A stretch of DNA of 12,460 nt from an uncultured Bacilli bacterium (GTDB taxonomy: Bacteria > Bacillota_I > Bacilli_A > RFN20 > CAG-288), in assembly GCA_934700375.1 (NCBI GenBank), contig CAKUXT010000038.1, forward strand, positions 1-12,460, written 5' to 3'. Below are positions 6,004 to 12,460 of the stretch, in pieces. Position numbers and translations under genes: made by a program. The stretch's first letter is position 1; the number at the start of each line of letters is the position of its first letter. The notes below the pieces were generated by a model. The model searched no databases and had not been told where the DNA came from. It worked only from the letters and a program-made list of their open reading frames with translations.

Positions 6004-6031
6004 TATGTAAAGTTTTATGATTAAGAATCAA

Positions 6032-8260
6032 TTACAATTTTCGTTTTATGATCAAGTAGATGATAACACCGATGATTGAAAAACAAGACACTGAAGACAC
6101 AACAGCAATCGCCGCGATCTCTTTTGCGGATAAAGGTTCTTTTTCCTGTTCATCAGGTTTTTCAGGTGTTACTGGTTCAGTTGTTTTATCAGGTTCAGAA
6201 GGCTTTGCTATCTCACTCGGTTTACTGGTCTCTATTGAATCACTGGGCTTAATAGGTTCAGTCGGCTTACTGGTTTCTATAGGTTCACTCGGTTTACTTG
6301 TCTCAACTGGATCTGTTTTGATTTTCTCATAGACAGCCTCTAAGTACACATCCTCTGTCACGAAGAATGTGATAGTTTCTTCTGTACTTATGAAACTTCC
6401 CTTTTCATCTCTCCAGCCTACAAATCTCATACCATCCTTTGGTTTATCTGCAACGACTGTGATTGAAGTTCCAACCACCGGATTCTCTTCGCTTGTTGTT
6501 CCGTTGACAATAGTGACTTTGACAGTCTTTGGAAGCATCGGAATCGATAAATCTGTTATTTCATGATTGTCAGCATCAAAATGTTTATGACAGACTAAAC
6601 AGTCTTTATGAGCGAGCGTCCCTTCTTTTTCGCTTGTCGGTTCTACTCTATCGATCCATTCTCCATAGACATGATCTCCATTTCCTAAATCAACATCTTT
6701 TGTCTGTACTGTAAAAGCAGGATTTTTAAAGGTATCACTTGTGATTCTTTTTGTTCCTTTTTCAATACAGGTAGGTTCTTTTATGATAGCCGATGTTGTT
6801 GAAACAGTCTCTGTTTCAATATGAGATTCATCTGTCTTGCAGATTCTTGTTGCAGTCACCTTCTTGTTATCTTCACTGAAGACATAGGTGGGATTATTAA
6901 AGTCATGAACATGTTCTGCTTCCTTTTTCTTACATTTCGTATAGGCTTTGATCCTTGCCACATATCCGCCATTTAGGATGTAATCATATCCGTAATATCT
7001 GTTTTCAAAAGACGGCTTTTTGGAATCGGATTGTGTCAATGAAATAATGGCGTCATTGTTTGCATTGCTGACTTCACAGACAATGGAGAAATAACTGTTC
7101 AATGATACCTTGACAGGTTCATCAAGCCTGATTGTCTGATAACCGCCGTATTTGAAGTGTTCTGTCTTACTGGCTTTCAGTGTTCCTTTTTCGACATAAG
7201 TCTGTTCCCAACCAGGAAGGTCGGTATAGATTTTGACCTTGACATCAACATCATTTCCAAAGAAGCCGATATTGATAGCCTCAATATATTCATCCTCATC
7301 ATCCGTTTCCTTTTTGGCCTGATAGACATTGGCAGCCGTCTTCGTTTTTCTTAAACTGAAATCATCGACCGAATTATCGTAATAATAGTTATAATCATAC
7401 GCTTCCTTTTTCTGATAGGTAAAAGACCAGGCAGTAGTCGCTGCGATCTTGCTCTCATAAGTCAGATAGAAATAAGGATTGTCATTGTAGCTGTTTTTGA
7501 CAAGCCATCCTCCGTTTCTTGTCACTGTTCCTGGCTTAAAGAGACTCTTATCAAGCGTATCATCCCAACCGATAAGGGTGATTGCATGAGGGATTCCGTT
7601 TGTAACTGCCTTATCGTTATAATACTGTTTGCTTCCGCCATCATAATAGACAGAGGCTGTTACTGCTCCGTATTCTGCAATCGCATTTTTGATTTCAAGA
7701 ATTCGTTCTTCATCTGTCGCATTTGAAGAAATCAGATTTGCGCTCTCTAGACGATAAAGGGAATTTGTATAAACATCTATAGCTGGTTTATCCCCATCGA
7801 CTGGGCCTTGCCACATGCTTAAAAGAGAAGGTGTCTGAGAGATGGCACCGGAGTTATAGAGCCAGTTTCCTTGGTTCTTATCGATATACTGCGCATTGTT
7901 TCCTAAGGGATCTGCGTTTCTGACATACTTTCGATAAGCCAGCGCTTTCGGATTGAGTCTTAATGTATCTTTCAAGCCAATCTTATGTTTAAGAATCGAT
8001 GCTTCAGAAGCGTTGATTGTGCTATACGCCCAACAAAGATTGGTATCTCCTTGATCTTTGACTGGTGTTAGTTCATCACGAGGATCATACTTTGATAAGT
8101 TAACAATCTCATTTGTATCAGCATAAAATTGTTTTCCTTCATCCGCCTCATTCAAAAGACATCTATTATCTGAAAACTCAATCTTATCCATCGATGTCGC
8201 AGTCAAAAAAGAGAACACAGAAAGGATAAATATAGGTAACAGGGATTTGAATTTTTTCAT
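6032..8260 (-). CDS. Secreted, membrane-anchored papain-like (C1A) cysteine protease
   Basis: This 742-residue surface protease starts with a signal peptide (KKFK, then a hydrophobic stretch to about residue 20). The papain-type catalytic site is complete: oxyanion Gln70 in VKDQGDTNLCWAYS, nucleophile Cys76, His225 in GIPHAITLIGWDD and Asn256 in WLVKNSYN. About 295-440 resembles the lectin-like domain that often follows C1A domains in Bacillota. Two Cys/His-containing modules (about 448-575) come next, then a Listeria-Bacteroides-type repeat (about 576-645, with FVGW and TEDVYLEAVYE). A Pro/Ser/Thr/Glu spacer (646-710) leads to a C-terminal membrane helix (about 715-737) ending in KRKL. There is no LPXTG sortase motif, so it is probably held by the helix. 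AGGAGA lies just upstream of the ATG. The gene is divergent from a VKOR-family gene. Substrates are unknown. Confidence 0.92.
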   Translation of the reverse strand: MKKFKSLLPIFILSVFSFLTATSMDKIEFSDNRCLLNEADEGKQFYADTNEIVNLSKYDPRDELTPVKDQGDTNLCWAYSTINASEASILKHKIGLKDTLRLNPKALAYRKYVRNADPLGNNAQYIDKNQGNWLYNSGAISQTPSLLSMWQGPVDGDKPAIDVYTNSLYRLESANLISSNATDEERILEIKNAIAEYGAVTASVYYDGGSKQYYNDKAVTNGIPHAITLIGWDDTLDKSLFKPGTVTRNGGWLVKNSYNDNPYFYLTYESKIAATTAWSFTYQKKEAYDYNYYYDNSVDDFSLRKTKTAANVYQAKKETDDEDEYIEAINIGFFGNDVDVKVKIYTDLPGWEQTYVEKGTLKASKTEHFKYGGYQTIRLDEPVKVSLNSYFSIVCEVSNANNDAIISLTQSDSKKPSFENRYYGYDYILNGGYVARIKAYTKCKKKEAEHVHDFNNPTYVFSEDNKKVTATRICKTDESHIETETVSTTSAIIKEPTCIEKGTKRITSDTFKNPAFTVQTKDVDLGNGDHVYGEWIDRVEPTSEKEGTLAHKDCLVCHKHFDADNHEITDLSIPMLPKTVKVTIVNGTTSEENPVVGTSITVVADKPKDGMRFVGWRDEKGSFISTEETITFFVTEDVYLEAVYEKIKTDPVETSKPSEPIETSKPTEPIKPSDSIETSKPSEIAKPSEPDKTTEPVTPEKPDEQEKEPLSAKEIAAIAVVSSVSCFSIIGVIIYLIIKRKL
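6188..6304 (-). repeat. Low-complexity repeat encoding the protease wall spacer
   Basis: The DNA encodes variants of ETSKPSEPI (residues 653-661, 662-670 and 677-685) with shorter KPSDSI and KPSEPD units between and after them. The 27-base unit recurs imperfectly. Such Pro-rich spacers typically carry a surface domain through the cell wall and change length by slippage or recombination. Confidence 0.75.
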
Positions 8261-8309
8261 CGTTGTTTCTCCTGAGTATAAAGAGCTTTAATTAGAAGCA
8301 CATCTTTAT

Positions 8310-8338
8310 ATAACAATATGTCCTTCTACGCAAGTCAA
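8310..8338 (-). promoter_or_regulatory. Promoter of the cysteine protease gene
   Basis: On the minus strand TTGACT (8333-8338) is 17 bases from TGTTAT (8310-8315). It lies about 50 bases before the start codon and within the 134-base region shared with the divergent VKOR gene. Confidence 0.55.
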
Positions 8339-8379
8339 AGGATAAAGATGAAATGATTTACATATACTAACTTTCAGCA

Positions 8380-8388
8380 TGATATAAT
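8380..8388 (+). promoter_or_regulatory. Extended -10 promoter of the VKOR-family gene
   Basis: TGATATAAT is a TGn-extended, consensus -10 box (TATAAT at 8383-8388). A TTTACA at 8357-8362 is 20 bases upstream, too far for an ideal -35. Transcription should start at about 8395, at or next to the ATG. Confidence 0.7.
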
Positions 8389-8394
8389 AAAAAT

Positions 8395-8814
8395 ATGAAA
8401 AACAGGAAAGAGAACATCTTCATCTATATCAGTCTCGCCTTAGAAGCCGTCCTTTTCGTTGTGCTCTCTTTGAAGATCTCTCAGCTCAGATTCTGCTCTG
8501 GACCAGATGACTGCAACATAGTATTGAAGTCACCTTTATACAATGTTTACTCCATCGGTTTCTCCTTTATCTACTTCACGCTTCTATTATTCTTATTGTT
8601 CTTCTTCATCCTTCATCTGTTCATCAAAAGAAAAACGTTCGACTTTGTTCTTCTCTTCCTCGTCGTGATGCAATTCATCTGCTTTATCTGCTTTGATCTT
8701 CAGTACGATCTATTGCTCTGGGGAAGAGTTCTCGTCTATGTGATTCTTTCTCTTGTCACAGTCATCAATTCAATATCACTGTTCTACAACTTCAGAAGAA
8801 AAGAAAACAGCTGA
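8395..8814 (+). CDS. VKOR-family membrane thiol oxidoreductase
   Basis: This 139-residue protein has four membrane helices (about 8-28, 50-76, 82-100 and 106-130) with positive charges at both ends (KNRK; FRRK) and in the TM2-TM3 turn (KRK), giving N-in/C-in topology. The signature of vitamin K epoxide reductase homologues is present: C34 and C40 in the first outside loop (Cys-X5-Cys), S46 six residues later, and the redox pair C96-F-I-C99 at the outer end of TM3 or start of TM4. In bacteria such proteins oxidise a DsbA-like thioredoxin-fold protein and pass electrons to quinone, supporting disulfide formation outside the membrane. The distance between the cysteine pairs is short for the family. 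No DsbA-like partner is in the window. No ribosome binding site is seen, and the promoter places the transcript start at the ATG. Family assignment rests on residue pattern and topology. Confidence 0.75.
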   Translation: MKNRKENIFIYISLALEAVLFVVLSLKISQLRFCSGPDDCNIVLKSPLYNVYSIGFSFIYFTLLLFLLFFFILHLFIKRKTFDFVLLFLVVMQFICFICFDLQYDLLLWGRVLVYVILSLVTVINSISLFYNFRRKENS

Positions 8815-8857
8815 CCAAGTTTATGTAATTTATGAACTTGATCAGCTATTTTGATTT
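8809..8857. terminator. Bidirectional terminator between convergent genes
   Basis: AGCTGA-C-CAAGTT (8809-8821) pairs with AACTTG-A-TCAGCT (8835-8847): 12 pairs with one internal mismatch and a 13-base loop. It is followed by ATTTTGATTTGTT on the plus strand and has A-rich sequence on the other side. The left arm includes the TGA stop of the VKOR gene, and the hairpin ends 15 bases before the end of the minus-strand gene at 8862. Confidence 0.75.
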
Positions 8858-8861
8858 GTTC

Positions 8862-11225
8862 TTATTCTTTCTCGACTAACTTATTGGCGTTATCGAGAAT
8901 ATAGCCTAACTCTGTAATGCTATTGATATCGGTCTGATAGACTTTCTTTAAGAGCGTCGATTCAATCATCGCTCTTGCTTTCGGATACTCCTTTTCATCT
9001 AAAGAATCTAACAAGACACATCCAGTATGGCCTTTGTTCTCGTCCAAATACGTAAATGTCTTAGAAGGGAGTTTCCATAAGTCTTCCGTATCGATCATGA
9101 ACACATTCGCTCTCTTGTTTTTATTGACAAGATAATAATCTCCGTTTCCTTTCTTGTTCAGAATGCCGGCAATGAATTCTTCGAAAGAAAGCGAATCTGT
9201 TTTCAGATACAGCATATCAAAGGCGACATATCTAAGATGCTCCATACTGAACAAGGCTTTCTGAATAGGAAGAAGCTGCGTATCATTCATCGTATAGCGC
9301 AAAGAAGATACAGAGCGAGAGAATTCAGACAATTCTACTTTTTCATTCGTTTCAAGAGAGATGATTTCAATATTGGCATAATGAAGATCATCATGCTGAA
9401 CAAATCTCATCTTGTAACCGAGAAGATACATCTTCGTCGGATAGGTATAGACAGGATTGAGATTCTTTTCCCTGTCTTCCATTCTCATCAATATCCATTC
9501 GACCTTTCCTCTTTCATTCTCCTTATCGGTGATAGAAAGAGAGTCTCTGTTCTGAAGAGAATATGAAACGGAGATATCATAAGTAAGATTCAATGACATC
9601 GCCAGATAAGAAAGGATTTCGTTCTTTTCAAAGATACGAGTGATGAAATCTTCTAGATGACCATAGGTATAGCAATGCTTTCTCTTTGTATCAAGAGGAT
9701 AGGATTCTCTTTTTCCATTATCATAAAGCGTGACTTTTCCTCTGTTCATCAGCTGGAAGGAGAAATAGTAGGAGTTCTGATAACCGTATTTGAGATAGAC
9801 CATATCATATAGCAAAGAGAGGATCTCATCATTCTCATCGCCATTATCGACATGAACGACAAAGAGATGAATCTTTCCATCGTTTTCTCTTGCGATTCGT
9901 TTTCCGTATTCCATGATGCTGGCACGGCTATGAAGATCGATCTCTGATGTAGTGATATCAAACAGGCTCAAAGAAGAGGTGAGGATATCTTCTTTACAGA
10001 TAAGCGGTTCTTCTCCGCTCTGTGTGACAAATTCAAAAGAAGGGGTGACATCATCAAAGAGCTGATATGCGGTGGCCATCTTCTCAAAGAGAGGAACAAT
10101 CGACTTCTGCGTGGAGAGAAGATGAATTTGAAGCGTAGGGACTTTCTTATAATCTCTGATATTGTCGATCCACTCTTTCTTTTCCTGATAGAAAGTATAA
10201 AGAGGATGATCGAGAACAAACTTCTCAGCGATGACATCTTCAAAGGATAGCGTTCTAATTACACCATAGCTTCTTGCCGTGAAGCGATATGATTTCTCAT
10301 AGTCTCCTGTTGTTTTCAATAGGACGACATTGAGATGTTCTCCGACTTTTGTTTTCTCTAACTTAGCGGACAGCTTCTGAATCTTATCAATATCGAATTC
10401 TTTTTCCTGAAGAAGCGTCTCTTCCACTTCTTTACCATATTCAGCATATTCTGATCGGAAGCATTTTCTGATACGATTCAGTGCCAAGATTCCAAGATGG
10501 ATATTATCTTCCTGTTTGGAATAAAGAGACAAAATCGTTACCTTTCTTCCTTTTCTAAGCACAGAGCGGTGAATGAAAGAAGAAAGATATTTCTCACTTA
10601 GGGAAGCAAGGCGGAAATCAATATTCGCTCTTTCGAATGCGCTTTTGAATTCGCTGGCGTTCTGATAGATCATCGATGTCTTGTCCAATACGACAACGAC
10701 ATTGTCTCCTTTCTTTTTCAATTGCTTTGCAATCGATAAGGAAAGAGAACTGTTCTCATCTGTGAATATGACAACATCCGGTCCTTTTATCAGATTCTTC
10801 ATTCTGGGAATGAAGTTCTTGATAAAGAGCGTGATTGTCGACATCGCAACCAAGACTACACAGGAGAAAGAATGGATGACATAAACGATGATGAAATAAA
10901 GATCTGTAGGCTTTTCAGTCAGAACAAAGGAGCGGATATAATCGGATTTGATCTGGAAGGCAAAGAGCGTCAAAGCATCTGCGACGCCGCCTGAAACAAA
11001 CTGAAGCCAGTTGCTTCCTTCCTGATATGGAAGTCTTGTAGAAGGATCATAATATTTTCCGAACCCGCACATATAAACACCGAAGAGGAAAAGAACAACC
11101 ATATAGAAGAGTTTGTTCTTCTTGTATTTTCTGACAAAGAGATTGAAGAAGAAAGAAAACCAGCAGAAGAATATGCCGACTAAGGCAAAAGACGCTGATA
11201 GAATTTCATTGATTGTATAAACCAT
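8862..11225 (-). CDS. Membrane protein with Rossmann/RCK-like cytosolic domains, candidate TIR-operon effector
   Basis: I do not recognise a named family for this 787-residue protein. The N-terminus has hydrophobic segments at about 9-30, 39-57, 73-90 and 109-136, so three or four membrane passes. Right after them, GPDVVIFTDENSSLSLSIAK (148-167) and a following DNVVVVLDK strand look like the start of a Rossmann fold. RKVTILSLYSKQEDNIHLGI (227-246) and LNVVLLKTTGDYEKSYRFTA (298-317) fit later strands of a TrkA-N/RCK-like domain. A second similar alpha/beta region may span about 363-500 (TLQIHLLST; KIHLFVVHVD). The rest is unassigned. The order, membrane segments then tandem nucleotide-binding-type domains, recalls RCK-gated channels, but no K+-channel selectivity filter (TVGYG) is visible. 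It follows the TIR gene by nine bases, with AAAGGTGG before its ATG, so the two are co-transcribed and probably work together. Confidence 0.7.
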   Translation of the reverse strand: MVYTINEILSASFALVGIFFCWFSFFFNLFVRKYKKNKLFYMVVLFLFGVYMCGFGKYYDPSTRLPYQEGSNWLQFVSGGVADALTLFAFQIKSDYIRSFVLTEKPTDLYFIIVYVIHSFSCVVLVAMSTITLFIKNFIPRMKNLIKGPDVVIFTDENSSLSLSIAKQLKKKGDNVVVVLDKTSMIYQNASEFKSAFERANIDFRLASLSEKYLSSFIHRSVLRKGRKVTILSLYSKQEDNIHLGILALNRIRKCFRSEYAEYGKEVEETLLQEKEFDIDKIQKLSAKLEKTKVGEHLNVVLLKTTGDYEKSYRFTARSYGVIRTLSFEDVIAEKFVLDHPLYTFYQEKKEWIDNIRDYKKVPTLQIHLLSTQKSIVPLFEKMATAYQLFDDVTPSFEFVTQSGEEPLICKEDILTSSLSLFDITTSEIDLHSRASIMEYGKRIARENDGKIHLFVVHVDNGDENDEILSLLYDMVYLKYGYQNSYYFSFQLMNRGKVTLYDNGKRESYPLDTKRKHCYTYGHLEDFITRIFEKNEILSYLAMSLNLTYDISVSYSLQNRDSLSITDKENERGKVEWILMRMEDREKNLNPVYTYPTKMYLLGYKMRFVQHDDLHYANIEIISLETNEKVELSEFSRSVSSLRYTMNDTQLLPIQKALFSMEHLRYVAFDMLYLKTDSLSFEEFIAGILNKKGNGDYYLVNKNKRANVFMIDTEDLWKLPSKTFTYLDENKGHTGCVLLDSLDEKEYPKARAMIESTLLKKVYQTDINSITELGYILDNANKLVEKE

Positions 11226-11234
11226 AACCCACCT

Positions 11235-11921
11235 TTAGAACCTGTGTTCCCTTTCTAGACATCCTGGCGACACTTCCAATAATTCATTCTTCTCTGCATG
11301 GACATGCTTGTTGCAGCATGGGAAGTAGAATCCATCCTCTTCGACGATGACTTTGTCTTTATCATGAGAGAGACAAAGGCTGTTTTTCTCATTGCCGTCA
11401 TGGAAGATGCGATAACAGTTCTTGCAGATCTTGATATCATCGACTTTCTTATGATCCTTGTTGATGACTGTATTGATGGTGTTATAGAAGACAGAGACAG
11501 AAGATGGATCCTGATAAAGAGCAATCTCACCTGAATTGTTTTTGTAAAGCGGAAGATTCTCGATCACCTTCTTTGTCTCCGGTGAGACAAGGAAGTAAGG
11601 AAGCGGTTTTCTTCCCTCTCTTGTCTCCTGATAGATTCTTCTCTCTTCATTGACGAAGAATCTTCCTTCGTTTTCAAGAGAAACAGAGACACCTAAGAAG
11701 ATCGTCGACTCTTTCAATGCGCGGGTGATCTCTTCATCAAACGTATCCTTCTTTCTTTTAAGAAGAGATTCAGGACAGAAGAAGGTATGAATGCCTAACA
11801 AATACTCTAATACCTCATAGACCTTCTTAGCGTGATAATACTCTTTTGTGAATACCATCTCTTCTGAATTTTCATTTTCCAGTCGTGGAAAAGAAATGAA
11901 TACCTGATATTGTTCATTCAT
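11235..11921 (-). CDS. TIR-domain protein with C-terminal CHORD-like zinc module
   Basis: This 228-residue protein begins with a TIR fold. Strand A is QVFISF (6-11); a helix with YYHAKKVYEVLEYLLG follows, then IHTFFCPESL, then FDEEITRALKESTIFLGVSVS (61-81). FFVNEERRIYQE (88-99) carries Glu92/Glu93 where TIR NADases keep their catalytic glutamate. The C-terminus (166-226) has ordered zinc-ligand-like residues: C166-X2-C169, C183-X2-H186, adjacent C202-C203, then GC at 220-221 followed by H226 (C-X4-H). This order, including the CC pair and the GC-X4-H end, resembles the CHORD domain of eukaryotic RAR1/CHP-type proteins. Bacterial TIR enzymes often cleave NAD or make signalling nucleotides in phage defence, but activity here is inferred. 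The start overlaps the preceding gene by eight bases, and AGAGGT at 11931-11936 is a good ribosome binding site. Confidence 0.82.
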   Translation of the reverse strand: MNEQYQVFISFPRLENENSEEMVFTKEYYHAKKVYEVLEYLLGIHTFFCPESLLKRKKDTFDEEITRALKESTIFLGVSVSLENEGRFFVNEERRIYQETREGRKPLPYFLVSPETKKVIENLPLYKNNSGEIALYQDPSSVSVFYNTINTVINKDHKKVDDIKICKNCYRIFHDGNEKNSLCLSHDKDKVIVEEDGFYFPCCNKHVHAEKNELLEVSPGCLEREHRF

Positions 11922-12366
11922 CTTTCATGTACCTCTTGTATTCCTCTGTCGAAATCTTGATAAAACGGATTGTTCCGCTCTTGTTGTTGTCATAGCCATA
12001 ATAGTTTCCGCTTAAGACATGTTTGGAAAGGAAATCATCAACATCTGTCTTTAACAGAACAAGACCTTTGACAGATGCATTGTTTGCTTTATCCGGTTCA
12101 TACTCATAATAGAAATAGAGAACATTGCCTTTGATATCGATCGTGGAAGAGACGGAATGACATAGCGGTGAATCAGTATATCCGATCGTTCTTCCATAAA
12201 GAGAAAGATCCTTTCCCTCCTTTGCGATCTTCACGATGCGGTAAGAGGCAGGTGTCTTGCTGACTAAGCTATGCGGACTTGGTTTTGAAAGATAAAGGTA
12301 GTATCCGCAGAGCTTTTCCTTGATCTCTTCGATGATATTCTCGCCGCTAAGCTCTTCTTTTAACAT
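11914..12366 (-). CDS. Uncharacterised beta-rich protein in TIR operon
   Basis: I do not recognise this 150-residue protein. There is no signal peptide or membrane segment. A short N-terminal helix (about 3-20, LKEELSGENIIEEIKEKL) precedes a run of likely beta strands: GYYLYLSK, SYRIVKIA, LSLYGRTIGY, SSTIDIKGNVLYFYYEYE, KGLVLLKT and GTIRFIKIS. It could be a small beta-barrel or sandwich with sensory or binding function. Its stop overlaps the start of the TIR gene by eight bases, and its own start overlaps the stop of the upstream gene by seven bases. Translational coupling is therefore likely, and the proteins may form one complex or pathway. Confidence 0.7.
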   Translation of the reverse strand: MLKEELSGENIIEEIKEKLCGYYLYLSKPSPHSLVSKTPASYRIVKIAKEGKDLSLYGRTIGYTDSPLCHSVSSTIDIKGNVLYFYYEYEPDKANNASVKGLVLLKTDVDDFLSKHVLSGNYYGYDNNKSGTIRFIKISTEEYKRYMKDE

Positions 12367-12460
12367 TTTCTTTCTTCTTCCGACTAAGAAAAAACGAGTC
12401 CAGGTCGCACCGAGATTCGAAGCAGATTCTTCACGGAATGGAATCAGATCAGGATAATCC
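12360..12460 (-). CDS. C-terminus of an unidentified gene at head of TIR operon
   Basis: Only the last 33 codons are in the window. The frame is open from the right edge to a TAA at 12360-12362 and reads DYPDLIPFREESASNLG followed by ATWTRFFLVGRRKC. It overlaps the start of the 150-residue gene by seven bases (ATGTTAA), the same coupling style seen between the next two genes, which supports a real coding frame. Function cannot be assigned. Confidence 0.55.

Noticed and set aside
6032..6130. LPXTG sortase anchor on the protease
   Set aside because: No LPXTG-like motif precedes the C-terminal membrane helix; only the helix and a KRKL tail are present.
6060..7354. Plus-strand open frames opposite the protease gene
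   Set aside because: They mirror the low-complexity spacer and other protease codons and have no ribosome binding site.
8862..11225. Classical potassium channel
   Set aside because: No TVGYG-type selectivity filter is present in the N-terminal membrane region.

Overview
The window looks like chromosomal DNA of a low-GC Bacillota (Firmicutes). The evidence is AT-rich intergenic DNA, strong AGGAGG-type ribosome binding sites, sigma-A-like promoters, a ribosomal protein S2 gene, a Firmicutes-style tRNA-Glu with encoded CCA, and a gut-type secreted papain-family protease. An Erysipelotrichia-like host is possible, but no single feature proves it.

Layout. (1) 1-1190 is a housekeeping edge: rpsB (minus strand, running off the left end) with a structured leader, then tRNA-Glu(CUC) with its own promoter and terminator. 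(2) 1190-6003 is an accessory island of three plus-strand ATPase genes of the AAA_14/DUF4143 (COG1373) type. The first two are close paralogues; the third belongs to another subfamily. Each is preceded by its own array of short repeats next to or overlapping the promoter. The three arrays have unrelated sequences but share an exact 23-bp step. The tRNA terminator is duplicated just upstream of the second ATPase, so near-identical direct repeats bracket the first ATPase cassette; a broken-looking HTH fragment lies inside that cassette. (3) 6032-8260 (minus) is a secreted, membrane-anchored papain-like cysteine protease. It is transcribed divergently from (4) a small VKOR-family thiol oxidoreductase at 8395-8814, which appears to be expressed from a leaderless mRNA. 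(5) 8862-12460 (minus) is a tightly packed operon: the tail of an unidentified gene, a 150-residue unidentified protein, a TIR-domain protein with a C-terminal zinc module resembling eukaryotic CHORD domains, and a 787-residue protein with N-terminal membrane segments and Rossmann/RCK-like cytosolic domains.

How the parts may work together. In the ATPase island, each protein seems to have a P-loop ATPase domain, a central winged-helix region and a C-terminal PD-(D/E)XK-like domain. The simplest reading is that each protein recognises its own repeat array and controls its own promoter. The TIR operon resembles a signalling or conflict module: a TIR enzyme that could cleave NAD coupled to a membrane protein with a nucleotide-binding-type domain, analogous in logic to Thoeris. 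Both functional readings are inferences. The VKOR and protease genes share a 134-bp promoter region, suggesting linked expression of an extracytoplasmic disulfide system and a surface protease.
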